From contig CAWHAL010000002.1 in assembly GCA_963827315.1 (NCBI GenBank), positions 124,001-188,000 on the forward strand: 64,000 bases of DNA. The letters are read 5' to 3'. This stretch comes from CAVXEF01 sp963827315 (GTDB lineage: Bacteria > Planctomycetota > Phycisphaerae > Sedimentisphaerales > Anaerobacaceae). Positions 7,920-18,377 of the stretch are shown here, in pieces. The notes under the pieces are model-generated. The model saw nothing but the letters and a program-made list of their open reading frames with translations. It did no database searches and was not told the origin of the DNA. Each line of letters begins with the position of its first letter. Position 1 is the stretch's first letter. The position numbers and the translations under genes are program-made.

Positions 7920-9176
7920 ATGGCAAAAAAAACAAAAGAACAAATTGAACGAGACGAGCAGATTTATCAGCTCAGCACGCTTGCAGCAGGTAAGTTTTCG
8001 CTTCAGGAGGTGCTTGATAAGCTGGCCGAAGCTGCTGTCAGGATTACCGGCGTCAAGGCCTGCTCAATTCGGCTGCTCGACGAGGAGGCAGGCGATTTGA
8101 AGATGCGAAGCACCTACGGATTGAGCGAAGAATATCGCAACAAGGGCGTGGTCACAAAGGACGACCCCGTTATCAAGGCGGCCTTTGCCGGCGAAGCAGT
8201 AGTGCTCGATGATATGCGCGACGATGACAGAGTCTCGTTCAAGGAGGCCACAATAAAGGAAGAATTGGTTAGTCAGCTTACTGTCGCAATGAAGTTCAGA
8301 GATAAACCGATAGGCGCTTTGCGTCTTTATAGCGGAAGGCTGGTGCATTTTAACGACGGTGACATCGAGCTTGCAAGAGCAATCAGCTCACAGTGTGCAG
8401 TCGCAATAACCAATGCCAGGCTCTATGCAGAAGCGCTCGAAGGTGCACGCATAGCCGAGCAACTTCGACTTGCCGGAGTCATTCAGCGAAGAATGATTCC
8501 GGAAAAGGCACCGCAAATAGCAGGTCTGGATATCGCGGCTACCTATATTCCGTGCTTCGATGTCGGCGGCGACCTTTATGACTTTTTCCAGATAGACCAA
8601 AGCCGAATCGCGATTGCGATTGCCGACGTGATAGGTAAAGGAATCCCCGCTGCGATTATGACAAGTATGTTCCGCGGTGCGGTGCGGGCCTACGCTGAGA
8701 CAGGATACGGCCCAAAAGCCATCCATAAAATTATTAATAAGCTCAACAAAACGGCGTGCGCCGATTGCAGGGACGGAGAGTTCGTTTCGCTGTTTTACGC
8801 TGTTATTGATGTCGAGGACAAAACTTTAACCTATTGTAACTGCGGACACGAGCCGACCGTGCTGATAAGAAAAGAATCCATCACAGACCTCGAAAAGGGC
8901 GGACTCGTACTCGGAGTCGAACAGAACGCCCAATACGAAATTGAAACCATCGAGCTTAAAGGCGGTGATTGTCTGCTGTTCTACACCGACGGCTTGATTG
9001 ACGCAGCCAACTTTGACGGCCAACTCTGGGGAAGAGATAGAATGCTCAACGCGGCGAAAAAATTCAGCACCGCCCCGGCTGAACAGATGGTTAAAAACAT
9101 ACTTGCCGAGAGAAGAAAGTTCGTTGGACTCGCCAGGCAGATTGACGACACAAGCCTCGTTGTCGCCAAGGTCTGA
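7920..9176 (+). CDS. GAF-domain PP2C/SpoIIE-type serine phosphatase
   Basis: The 418-residue cytosolic protein has an N-terminal GAF sensor domain (about residues 30-175, with SIRLLDEEAGDLKMRSTYGL) joined by a helical linker (RLAGVIQRRMIP) to a SpoIIE/RsbU-type PP2C phosphatase (about 195-418). Metal-binding acidic motifs are present: GGDLYDFF, ADVIGKGIPAA, FYTDGLIDA and DDTSLV. Relatives dephosphorylate anti-anti-sigma factors in partner-switching pathways. No STAS or RsbW-like gene is nearby, so the target is unknown. A TTG at 7911 is in frame, but the ATG at 7920 begins the lysine-rich start MAKKTKEQ and is preferred. cmk and plsC follow closely. Confidence 0.88.
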   Translation: MAKKTKEQIERDEQIYQLSTLAAGKFSLQEVLDKLAEAAVRITGVKACSIRLLDEEAGDLKMRSTYGLSEEYRNKGVVTKDDPVIKAAFAGEAVVLDDMRDDDRVSFKEATIKEELVSQLTVAMKFRDKPIGALRLYSGRLVHFNDGDIELARAISSQCAVAITNARLYAEALEGARIAEQLRLAGVIQRRMIPEKAPQIAGLDIAATYIPCFDVGGDLYDFFQIDQSRIAIAIADVIGKGIPAAIMTSMFRGAVRAYAETGYGPKAIHKIINKLNKTACADCRDGEFVSLFYAVIDVEDKTLTYCNCGHEPTVLIRKESITDLEKGGLVLGVEQNAQYEIETIELKGGDCLLFYTDGLIDAANFDGQLWGRDRMLNAAKKFSTAPAEQMVKNILAERRKFVGLARQIDDTSLVVAKV

Positions 9177-9220
9177 AGAAAAGCGGAACCCAAATGCAGC
9201 GATGGCAACTGGTTTTTTAG

Positions 9221-9904
9221 ATGGCTAATCTGATAATTACAATTGACGGCCCAGCAGGAAGCGGCAAAAGCACGGCAGCGCAACTCTTGGCTCAGAAATT
9301 AGGTGCGAGTTTTCTCGATACCGGCGCAATGTATCGCGCAGTTACGTTAGCGGTGATGCAGGCCGGCGTCGATATAAACAATGAACAAAAACTGTTGAAC
9401 GTCCTGGAAAACAGACAGTTCGAATTCTTCCCCAAAGCAGGTGAAATGGGCGCTTCCATAGACGGCGTCGACGTCACCAGGCAGATACGCAGTGCCGAGG
9501 TCACCGCCAACGCCAGATACATTGCATCGGCGGCAAAGATTCGTGAGAAGTTAGTTCAAATGCAAAGACAGTTCGCAGCAGGCGAAGAAAAAATCGTTAC
9601 CGAAGGAAGAGACCAGGGAACAGTGGCATTTGCCGATGCGGATATAAAATTTTTCCTGACCGCCGACGCCGCCGAACGGGCAAGAAGAAGACAAGCCCAG
9701 CTGAGAACCAAAAAAAGCAGTGAAAGTCTGAAAGAGATACAAAAAGCCATCGAAGCAAGAGACAAAAGCGACCGCAGCAGGCTGGTAGGACCATTGACAG
9801 CTGCCGGTGACGCTATCATTGTCGATACCACCAACTTGACTATAGAACAGGTCGTGGAAAAACTTCTCGGCTATGTGAAAGAAAAATGCTCAGGAAAGCT
9901 CTGA
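9221..9904 (+). CDS. cmk: Cytidylate kinase
   Basis: The 227-residue enzyme phosphorylates CMP and dCMP with ATP. The P-loop is GPAGSGKST near the N-terminus, followed by FLDTGAMYRAVTL, the CMP-binding segment VTEGRDQGTVAFADADIKFFL, and the lid Arg-rich ERARRRQAQL. The family length is about 220-230. It lies 44 bases after the SpoIIE-type gene and its 3' end overlaps plsC by 19 bases, so the three are likely one operon. Confidence 0.95.
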   Translation: MANLIITIDGPAGSGKSTAAQLLAQKLGASFLDTGAMYRAVTLAVMQAGVDINNEQKLLNVLENRQFEFFPKAGEMGASIDGVDVTRQIRSAEVTANARYIASAAKIREKLVQMQRQFAAGEEKIVTEGRDQGTVAFADADIKFFLTADAAERARRRQAQLRTKKSSESLKEIQKAIEARDKSDRSRLVGPLTAAGDAIIVDTTNLTIEQVVEKLLGYVKEKCSGKL

Positions 9905-10542
9905 AAAAAGCGTGGTTCTGGTATGCGCGATGGGTCTGCAAGCTCTTTTGCATTTTGTTTTTTCATCTGCGTAGCTACGGGCTTCAAAACGTGCCGGCTG
10001 GAGGTGCGCTTGTACTCGTCAGCAATCACCAAAGTTTTCTCGACCCGATATTTTGCGGAATACCTCTGAAGAGACATCTGCATTTCCTTGCCCGCGACAC
10101 GCTGTTTACCAACCGATTTTTCACAGGGATACTTTCTTCGGTCAATACAATACCGCTCAGGCAGGACGAGGCGGATTTGTCCGCAATGAGGAAGGTCATC
10201 GCCAAACTCAAAGAAGGCTGCGGTGTTTGCCTTTTTCCGGAAGGCACCCGCACATCAGACGGAAAAATTACACCTCTTAAGCCCGGCGTAGGCATTCTGT
10301 GCAGGCGAGGCCAGGCTGCAATCGTGCCGGTGCTCATTGATGGTGCCTTTGAGTGTTGGCCAAGACATAAGAAGATATTTTCGCCCGGAAGTAAAATTTC
10401 AGTTTGTTACGGCAAAACCATAACAGCCCAACAGGTGCAGGAAATGGATGACAGACAACTGGCCGAGCACCTCACCCAGACACTTCGCCGGATGCAAAAC
10501 GACTGCCGATTAAAGCACGGCAAAAAGCCGTATGACTACTAA
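9886..10542 (+). CDS. plsC: 1-acylglycerol-3-phosphate acyltransferase
   Basis: The 218-residue membrane-associated enzyme transfers an acyl chain to lysophosphatidic acid in phospholipid synthesis. It has an N-terminal hydrophobic segment, the catalytic NHQSFLDP box (HX4D), and the FPEGTRTSDG box that binds the glycerophosphate. Its ATG lies inside the end of cmk, in another frame, an arrangement that suggests translational coupling; cmk-plsC pairs are common in bacteria. Confidence 0.9.
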   Translation: MLRKALKKAWFWYARWVCKLFCILFFHLRSYGLQNVPAGGALVLVSNHQSFLDPIFCGIPLKRHLHFLARDTLFTNRFFTGILSSVNTIPLRQDEADLSAMRKVIAKLKEGCGVCLFPEGTRTSDGKITPLKPGVGILCRRGQAAIVPVLIDGAFECWPRHKKIFSPGSKISVCYGKTITAQQVQEMDDRQLAEHLTQTLRRMQNDCRLKHGKKPYDY

Positions 10543-10770
10543 CAAGCGACTATTCAGGCAAACGTCTGTTCACCGCCTATAGGAGCGAACTGTCAAGTTG
10601 GCGTGGCTGGCCTATTCTTTATGCCAAAATTTGCACAGCCAACGGCAAAACCGCAAGACACACATCCTGGGATGCGCAATTTTGCAATCTTTAACCATCT
10701 ATAATAAAAGCAGTTACAAACAGCTGACCCAAGTAAACTTCTGTACAAACAAAAACTGGTATCTGCTTTG

Positions 10771-10789
10771 CTAATTTGTTATAAATTAG
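10771..10789. promoter_or_regulatory. Inverted repeat upstream of groEL copy 1
   Basis: CTAATTT (10771-10777) and AAATTAG (10783-10789) are separated by GTTAT. It overlaps the sequence TATAAA, a possible -10, about 50 bases before the groEL ATG. It is not the CIRCE operator. An operator role is inference only. Confidence 0.35.
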
Positions 10790-10838
10790 GCACAGCATTA
10801 AGAACCGAACGTTTCCAAAGCAAATAGGAGAGGCAATT

Positions 10839-12512
<1,674 letters not shown>

Positions 12513-12529
12513 GATAAAAATTAAAAAGG

Positions 12530-12581
12530 TTAACTGGTGACTGGTTAAATAGTTACCAATTACCAGTTACCAATCACCAAT
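12530..12581. repeat. Wordy repeat tract between groEL copy 1 and groES copy 1
   Basis: TAACTGGTGACTGGTTA (12530-12546) faces repeats of the inverse word (TTACCAAT, TACCAG, TTACCAAT, CACCAAT, 12553-12581). The halves can pair into an imperfect hairpin ending just before the groES Shine-Dalgarno TAAGGAGG. Confidence 0.6.
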
Positions 12582-12595
12582 CTAAGGAGGCAGTT

Positions 12596-12886
12596 ATGAA
12601 ACTTAGACCTTTAGAAGATAGAGTTGTCATAAAACAATCGGATGCCGAAGAAAAGACCACCGGCGGCATCATTCTGCCCGACACGGCAAAAGAAAAACCC
12701 CATATCGGCAAGGTCATAGCAACCGGGCCGGGTAAAGTGCTCGACAACGGCACCCTAAGCAAAATGAACGTAAAGAAAAATGACAGGGTTATCTACGCCA
12801 AATATATGGGAAATGAAGTGGAAATCGACGGCGAAAAATACGTGATTCTGCAGGAAAGCGACATCCTCGGAATCGTTGAAGAATAA
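12596..12886 (+). CDS. groES: Co-chaperonin GroES, copy 1
   Basis: The 96-residue 10-kDa lid of the GroEL chamber. It begins MKLRPLEDRVVIKQ and has the mobile loop around EEKTTGGIILPDTAKEKP, then GPGKVLDNG and a C-terminal ESDILGIVEE. A strong AAGGAGG lies 8 bases before the ATG. It is placed between two groEL genes and could serve either. Confidence 0.96.
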   Translation: MKLRPLEDRVVIKQSDAEEKTTGGIILPDTAKEKPHIGKVIATGPGKVLDNGTLSKMNVKKNDRVIYAKYMGNEVEIDGEKYVILQESDILGIVEE

Positions 12887-12950
12887 AACCCGAAAAACAT
12901 AAGACAAAAACCAACAGATGAATAACTGTAAATAGTAAGAGGTAATAAAA

Positions 12951-14579
12951 ATGGCAAAACAATTGATGTTTGACAATAACGCACGGACGCATCTAAAAGA
13001 AGGCCTGGCACAATTAGCTGCTGCGGTAAAGGTAACGCTGGGCCCGACCGGCAGAAATGTCATACTGCACAAAAGCTGGGGCTCGCCGAAAGTGACAAAG
13101 GACGGCGTCTCGGTCAGCAAGGAAATCGAGCTGCCTGAGCCGTTCAAAAATATGGGGGCAAAGATGGTCAACCAGGCCGCCACCAAAACTTCGGATATTG
13201 TGGGCGATGGAACAACTACATCCACCGTCCTGGCTGAAGCCATCTACACCGAAGGTCTAAAACACGTAACCGCCGGCGCAAACCCTATGGCCATTCAGCG
13301 TGGAATAAACAAAGCTACTGAGATTGTAACAAACTACATCAAATCCGTCAGTGTGCCTGTTAAAGGTCACGGCGACATCGCGAAGGTGGCAACCATCAGC
13401 GCCAACAACGACCCAAAGGTCGGCGAAATCTTGGCCAAGGCCTTCGACGAGGTAGGTGAAGAGGGCGTCATCGAAATCGAAGAAGGCAAGGCGATGGAAA
13501 ACGAGCTCACCGTCGTCGAAGGTATGCAATTTGATAAAGGTTACATATCGCCGTACTTTATGACCAACGCTGAGACCCTCGAAGCCGTACTTGAAGAAGC
13601 CTATATCCTGCTTTATGAGAAGAAAATATCAAACGTTCGTGAAATCTTACCGCTTCTCGAAAAGATTGCCCATGTAGGAAGGCCCTTATTAATCGTCGCA
13701 GAAGATGTCGAAGGCGAGACCCTTGCTGCACTTGTAATCAACCGACTGCAGGGTGTGCTGAAAGTTTGCGCAACCAAAGCGCCCGGCTTCGGCGACAGGC
13801 GAAAAGCAATGCTGGCGGATATGGCTGTTTTGACCGGCGGGCAGGTGATTACAGAAGACCTGGGCATCAAGCTCGAAGGTATCGAGCTTTCCCAGCTCGG
13901 CCAGGCCAAAAAAATCGTCGTGGAGAAGGAAACAACCACAATAATCGAAGGCGCCGGCAATAAAAAGAATATCAACGCCCGCTGCGACCAAATCCGCAAA
14001 CAAATCGAAAAGACAACCAGCGATTACGACCGTGAAAAACTGCAGGAGCGCCTGGCAAAACTGACCGGCGGCGTCGCCATCATCAAGGCCGGTGCTGCAA
14101 CTGAAACGGAGATGAAGGAGCGCAAGGACCTGCTCGATGATGCTCTGCACGCCACAAAAGCTGCGAACAAAGAAGGCGTCGTGCCGGGTGGCGGCATCAT
14201 CTTCCTGCGGGCTATTGCCGAAGTTGAAAAAGCCAAGCAAAAAGCCAGAGGTGACGAAAAAATCGGCTTCGATATTATAAAAGATGCACTTAAGGCCCCA
14301 ACAATGCAAATCGCAGACAACTCCGGCGACCACGGTGATGTCATCGTCGCACAACTGCTTGAAAAGCTCGAAAAAGACAATAACATCGGCTACGACGCCA
14401 ACACAGGCCGGTTTGTGGATATGTTCAAAGCCGGCATTATCGACCCTGCAAAAGTTGCCAGGACCGCGCTTGAAACTGCCGCCTCAGTGGCAGGGTTAAT
14501 GTTAACAACCAATGTACTGGTAACCGACCTTAAGGAAGAAGATAAAGACCAAGAGCCTATACCGGGCTCAGTTAGATAG
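12951..14579 (+). CDS. groEL: Chaperonin GroEL, copy 2 (no GGM tail)
   Basis: A 542-residue GroEL paralogue with KVTLGPTGRNVIL, KDGVSVSKEIEL and GDGTTTSTVL, so ATP binding is kept. It differs from copy 1 throughout; the equatorial segment GGGIIFLRAIAEVEKAKQK carries a short insertion. The C-terminus is charged (EEDKDQEPIPGSVR) instead of the Gly-Met tail. Paralogues lacking the GGM tail are often specialised for certain clients or conditions; here that is inference. It follows groES by 64 bases and is separated from dnaJ by a repeat tract. Confidence 0.95.
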   Translation: MAKQLMFDNNARTHLKEGLAQLAAAVKVTLGPTGRNVILHKSWGSPKVTKDGVSVSKEIELPEPFKNMGAKMVNQAATKTSDIVGDGTTTSTVLAEAIYTEGLKHVTAGANPMAIQRGINKATEIVTNYIKSVSVPVKGHGDIAKVATISANNDPKVGEILAKAFDEVGEEGVIEIEEGKAMENELTVVEGMQFDKGYISPYFMTNAETLEAVLEEAYILLYEKKISNVREILPLLEKIAHVGRPLLIVAEDVEGETLAALVINRLQGVLKVCATKAPGFGDRRKAMLADMAVLTGGQVITEDLGIKLEGIELSQLGQAKKIVVEKETTTIIEGAGNKKNINARCDQIRKQIEKTTSDYDREKLQERLAKLTGGVAIIKAGAATETEMKERKDLLDDALHATKAANKEGVVPGGGIIFLRAIAEVEKAKQKARGDEKIGFDIIKDALKAPTMQIADNSGDHGDVIVAQLLEKLEKDNNIGYDANTGRFVDMFKAGIIDPAKVARTALETAASVAGLMLTTNVLVTDLKEEDKDQEPIPGSVR

Positions 14580-14587
14580 GAAATTTC

Positions 14588-14666
14588 AAGTGCCTAAAGT
14601 TTGAAGTGCCTAAAGTTATGGATTATTTTTTTCACTTTTAGGCATTTTAGTTCACTTTAGGCACTT
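14588..14666. repeat. Double inverted repeat between groEL copy 2 and dnaJ
   Basis: AAGTGCCTAAAGT occurs at 14588-14600 and 14604-14616. Its inverse occurs as ACTTTTAGGCATT (14634-14646) and ACTTTAGGCACTT (14654-14666). The two direct units can fold onto the two inverse units as one long hairpin with a T-rich loop. The dnaJ ATG follows 19 bases later. Confidence 0.75.
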
Positions 14667-14685
14667 TAGCTCACTTTACGACATT

Positions 14686-15825
14686 ATGGCCAAGCGGGAT
14701 TATTATGAAGTTCTGGGCGTTGGCAAAAACGCCTCCGCCGATGAGATAAAACGCGCGTATCGGCGAATGGCAATCAAGTGTCATCCTGACAAGAACCCAA
14801 ACGACAAAGAGGCTGAGACCAAATTCAAGGAGTGCGCCGAGGCATACGAGGTCCTCAGCGACACCGAGAAACGTCAGCGTTACGACCAGTTTGGCCATGA
14901 GGGTCTCCGCGGTATGGGTGTGCATGACTACAGCCATATGAAATGGCAGGACATCGGCAGCATATTCGAGGACATTTTTTCCGGCTTCGGAGGATTCAGC
15001 GACCTCTTTGGGATGGGCACAGGAATACACCGAACCGGCCCAACTCGCGGCTACGACCTGGAAACCTCCGTCGACCTGACATTGAACGACATTGCCAAAG
15101 GCACTGAAAAAACCATCGAATTCACCCGCCAGGACACCTGCCCCGAGTGCTCCGGCAGCGGCTGTGCACCGGGAACCACGCCGGGCCGATGCCCCGTCTG
15201 TAATGGAAACGGACAAGTCACAAGAGGCGGCGGCTTCTTCCAAATGGTCTCGACCTGCCCGCAATGCAGAGGAACCGGAGCGGTAATCACCAATCCTTGC
15301 AAAAAATGCAAAGGCACGGCAAGAATACCTAAAAAGAGAGCGGTCAACATTAAAATCCCGGCCGGCGTGCACGAAGGACAGGGTGTAAGAGTGGCAAACG
15401 AAGGTGAGCCCGGCCAAAAAGGCGGGCCGAAAGGGGACCTCTATTGCTACGTCAGAATAAAACCGCACGAATTTCTCCAGCGCGATGGGAACGACCTTAT
15501 CGCTGTTGTCCCGATAAGCTTTACTCAGGCTGCGCTCGGCGCCACTATCGATGTGCCGAGCCTCAATGGCACAAAGTCGCTTAAAATCCCGGCTGGTGCA
15601 CAATACGGAAGTATCTTCAGAATAAAAGGCCAAGGCCTGCCCGACATCCGGACAGGCCGAACCGGCGACCAGCTCGTACAAATCACCATCGAAACGCCGA
15701 CGAAACTAAATGAAAAACAACAGGAATTACTGAGAGAATTCGCCAAAACCGAAAACAAAACCGTTTCGCCAAAGTCAACAAGCTTCTTCGAAAAACTAAA
15801 AAAACATTTTGGTAACAACGTATGA
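14686..15825 (+). CDS. dnaJ: Chaperone DnaJ
   Basis: The 379-residue type I J-protein recruits and stimulates DnaK. Its J-domain (residues 1-70) has the CHPDKNPND loop with HPD. A Gly/Phe-rich stretch follows, then four zinc-binding motifs at about 148-210 (CPECSGSG, CPVCNGNG, CPQCRGTG, CKKCKGTA) and a C-terminal substrate-binding domain. It overlaps grpE by 4 bases (ATGA), so the two are coupled. dnaK is not in the window. Confidence 0.96.
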   Translation: MAKRDYYEVLGVGKNASADEIKRAYRRMAIKCHPDKNPNDKEAETKFKECAEAYEVLSDTEKRQRYDQFGHEGLRGMGVHDYSHMKWQDIGSIFEDIFSGFGGFSDLFGMGTGIHRTGPTRGYDLETSVDLTLNDIAKGTEKTIEFTRQDTCPECSGSGCAPGTTPGRCPVCNGNGQVTRGGGFFQMVSTCPQCRGTGAVITNPCKKCKGTARIPKKRAVNIKIPAGVHEGQGVRVANEGEPGQKGGPKGDLYCYVRIKPHEFLQRDGNDLIAVVPISFTQAALGATIDVPSLNGTKSLKIPAGAQYGSIFRIKGQGLPDIRTGRTGDQLVQITIETPTKLNEKQQELLREFAKTENKTVSPKSTSFFEKLKKHFGNNV

Positions 15826-16424
15826 AACACAAAGACAAAGAAAAACCAAAGGAGCAAAAGCAGGCTGCACCACAAAAAGACGAGCTGCAGCAGCTCCACC
15901 AGCAGGTCGAAGACCTGATTAAGGAAAAAAACGAAATTTTTGAGAAGCTCCAGCGGGTTGCCGCTGATTACGAAAACTTCCAGAAGCGGTTCCCCAAACA
16001 AATTGACGACACCATCGCGTACAAAAAAGAAAAAATAATAAAAACACTGCTGCCGACTTTGGATAATTTCGAGCACACCCTCCAGAACGCACACTCAGCC
16101 GAAAACCTCAACGCCCTCATTGAGGGTATCCGAATTATTTACGAGCAGTTGCTCGATGCCCTCAAAGCCCATGGCGTAGAGCAGATAAATGCGTTAGGCC
16201 AAAAGTTCGACCCTGCCATGCATGAGGCAATGATGCAAAAAACCGAGGCTGGCCAGGAAGATGAAGCTGTGCTCGAAGAATTTCAAAAAGGATACAAACT
16301 CAACGGTCGAGTCATCCGGCCGAGCAGAGTCATTATCAACAAGCTGCAATCCGAACAAGACCAGCAAAAAGAAAAACCCGACACGGATGAGCAGGCAATT
16401 GACGAATCAACAGATACGGAGTGA
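15822..16424 (+). CDS. grpE: Nucleotide exchange factor GrpE
   Basis: The 200-residue protein releases ADP from DnaK. It has a charged N-terminal tail, a long coiled coil (about residues 20-75, with RVAADYENFQKRF), and the C-terminal beta domain with the typical GYKLNGRVIRPSRVII near residue 160. The tail beyond it is acidic. It overlaps dnaJ by 4 bases and precedes the FmdB gene by 4 bases. Confidence 0.94.
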   Translation: MKHKDKEKPKEQKQAAPQKDELQQLHQQVEDLIKEKNEIFEKLQRVAADYENFQKRFPKQIDDTIAYKKEKIIKTLLPTLDNFEHTLQNAHSAENLNALIEGIRIIYEQLLDALKAHGVEQINALGQKFDPAMHEAMMQKTEAGQEDEAVLEEFQKGYKLNGRVIRPSRVIINKLQSEQDQQKEKPDTDEQAIDESTDTE

Positions 16425-16428
16425 GCAT

Positions 16429-16746
16429 ATGCCGACGTATGATTATCTCTGCGAAAACTGTGGATATGAATTCGAGCAGTTCCAGACTATAAAGGCACGG
16501 CCACTGCGCAGATGTCCCGCCTGCAAAAAAACCAGTCTCAAACGTCTCATCGGCGCCGGCTCGGGACTTATCTTCAAAGGCTCCGGTTTCTACACAACCG
16601 ATTATAGAAGTGAAGACTACAAAAAACAGGCCAGGCAAGGCAAAGAAACCGCTACCGGCAAAACCGATACCAAAACCAAACCAAAAGCCGAGGATTCAAA
16701 ACCCCCCGACAAAACAAAACCCAAAACAGAAAAGAAATCAACGTAG
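16429..16746 (+). CDS. FmdB-type zinc-ribbon protein
   Basis: A 105-residue protein with an FmdB/CxxC_CxxC_SSSS zinc ribbon: cysteines at residues 8, 11, 29 and 32 (YDYLCENCGYEFE, RRCPACKK). GSGFYTTDYR follows, then a Lys/Pro-rich tail. Function is unknown; FmdB-like proteins are taken as regulators or as structural partners of nucleic acids. The start at 16429 is chosen because MPTYDYLC is the conserved beginning; a longer frame from 16261 overlaps grpE. It ends the chaperone operon, one base from the convergent hydrolase stop. Confidence 0.85.
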   Translation: MPTYDYLCENCGYEFEQFQTIKARPLRRCPACKKTSLKRLIGAGSGLIFKGSGFYTTDYRSEDYKKQARQGKETATGKTDTKTKPKAEDSKPPDKTKPKTEKKST

Positions 16747-16747
16747 G

Positions 16748-17287
16748 CTACTTTACGAGTTTCGCAATTTGCTTGAATTGCGGGTGCTCCGCTGTTTTCA
16801 ATAGCTCAAACAACACCATTTCAGTGCTGCTGAGACTTGCTCCCTCAGCCTCGATTCTTTCAAGACCAATCTGCTTGTTCTCCAGCGTCCTCGAAGAAAC
16901 AGCATCTGCCACCACGTTCACTTCGTAACCTCTATTGCGCAAATCAACAGCCGTTTGATAGATACAGACGTGAGTTTCTATCCCGCACAACAGGACCTGC
17001 CGGCGGGCCAGTGAATTCAATTTGCTGATGAATCGCTCGTCGCCGCAGCAGCTAAAGCTTACCTTGTCTATCGGCTCTGTGTCGCTGAGCAGTTCTGCAA
17101 TCTCAGGAACCGTCGGACCAAGAGCATCCGGACACTGTTGACACCATACGATGGGAATATCAAGAATTTTTGCGGATTTGATAAGGATTTGAATGTTCGA
17201 AAACATCGCCTCCCTGCCATACATCAACTGCGCCAGCTTGCCCTGGACATCAACGACCACCAGAGAGCACTTTTCAATATCAAGCAT
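16748..17287 (-). CDS. Isochorismatase-fold cysteine hydrolase
   Basis: A 179-residue enzyme of the isochorismatase-like superfamily, related to nicotinamidases and YcaC-type hydrolases. The catalytic triad is visible: Asp in VVVDVQGKLA, Lys in IDKVSFSCC, and Cys in GIETHVCIYQTA. The substrate is unknown. A TTG at 17314 would overlap the anti-sigma gene; the ATG at 17287, 4 bases after that gene's stop, fits the family's MLDIEKC start better. It is the third gene of the sigma/anti-sigma transcript. Confidence 0.85.
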   Translation of the reverse strand: MLDIEKCSLVVVDVQGKLAQLMYGREAMFSNIQILIKSAKILDIPIVWCQQCPDALGPTVPEIAELLSDTEPIDKVSFSCCGDERFISKLNSLARRQVLLCGIETHVCIYQTAVDLRNRGYEVNVVADAVSSRTLENKQIGLERIEAEGASLSSTEMVLFELLKTAEHPQFKQIAKLVK

Positions 17288-17291
17288 CCTC

Positions 17292-18377
17292 TTATTCGCT
17301 GCCTGTAACAACAATGGTCAGAAGCACTCGCTGTTCCGCTTCGGTCCCACTGACAAGCTTTGTAATTGGTCTTTCACGCGAAGTCAAAACCGGCTTCGGT
17401 ATCGTTATCAAATCATCACCTTTGTTGCCAATCGCAGCAAACATCTCTTCACCGGGCAACTGCTTTCCTATCCTGTTGAAAGAGGCGATGTCCTTCGCGA
17501 CTTTGATACAAGCCTCGGAGCCTTCCTGCTTGAGAATCTCGGCAATCTGGCTGGTCTTAACGTTATCCACCACCACCCTCTCACCACTCCGACCTGCCTC
17601 AACAAAAAGGGTCGCTGAATCGAACTTACCCCAAATACTGTCCAAATCACTCAAAAGTAGATTCACAGTCTCTCGGCTGCCGGCAACAATATACACACGC
17701 TCCACTTCATCTTGCCTGGAAAGACCGTTCTGCACGAGTCCGCAGTCTTCAATCGCCCTGCTGATAGAGGCATCCACCGCAGTCAAAGCCTTTGTCTTTA
17801 ACTCAAGTCTGCCGCTGAATCCCCACAGGACCTCCTTTGCCACCTCAACTTGTCCGCCGGCAGGCGAGATTGGTTTTTCTCGCTCCGCCGAAGCACTACG
17901 CGAAGGCGAGCCGGCCTTAGTCGCCATTGGCTGCGCGGTTCTCTCAGGCTCGACTGCAATCTTTTTCACCGGCAGCTTCAAATCTTCTGTCACCATCGGC
18001 TGCTTCCTCGAGCCCTCAGGTCCCAAAATCGTATAAATCACCACACCTAAAACAGCCACCAGAGCGACTATCGCGGCCACGGAAAACACCTGCCGAATCA
18101 TCAGGTGTCGGGCGCCCTTGCGATGCTCAAACTCCACAACCTCTGGAGCCTTCGGCGACTTCCCAAGCGATGTCTTTATTCCCTCCATTACCTCTGCTGG
18201 CGCCTCGGCGTATGGCAGTGAGCTAACCAATACTCTGCACTTCTCGAGCTCCCTCATCCGCTTTGCAACTTTCGCATCATGAGTTAAAAGACGCTGCACC
18301 TCTATCCGTTCACGCTCCGTCGCCTCCCCATCCAGAAAGCTATTTAATAGCTCATCTATATTCAGCTCTTCTTTCAT
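17292..18377 (-). CDS. Membrane-anchored anti-sigma factor-like protein
   Basis: The 361-residue protein has an N-terminal anti-sigma-like helical region (residues 1-60: LLNSFLDGEATERERIEVQRLL), without the HxxxCxxC zinc motif. One membrane helix spans about residues 95-117 (FSVAAIVALVAVLGVVIYTI), and a large external domain of no recognised family follows. It should hold the adjacent ECF sigma factor at the membrane until a signal arrives. It overlaps the sigma gene by 4 bases. The call rests on context and topology more than on sequence. Confidence 0.75.
   Translation of the reverse strand: MKEELNIDELLNSFLDGEATERERIEVQRLLTHDAKVAKRMRELEKCRVLVSSLPYAEAPAEVMEGIKTSLGKSPKAPEVVEFEHRKGARHLMIRQVFSVAAIVALVAVLGVVIYTILGPEGSRKQPMVTEDLKLPVKKIAVEPERTAQPMATKAGSPSRSASAEREKPISPAGGQVEVAKEVLWGFSGRLELKTKALTAVDASISRAIEDCGLVQNGLSRQDEVERVYIVAGSRETVNLLLSDLDSIWGKFDSATLFVEAGRSGERVVVDNVKTSQIAEILKQEGSEACIKVAKDIASFNRIGKQLPGEEMFAAIGNKGDDLITIPKPVLTSRERPITKLVSGTEAEQRVLLTIVVTGSE

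Noticed and set aside
10590..10640. Possible sigma-54 promoter before groEL copy 1 (TGGC...TGC)
   Set aside because: The GG-GC spacing is 12 bases instead of 10, and the rest of the consensus is poor.
10740..10838. CIRCE operator for groEL
   Set aside because: No TTAGCACTC-N9-GAGTGCTAA or near match is present; only an unrelated CTAATTT/AAATTAG repeat.
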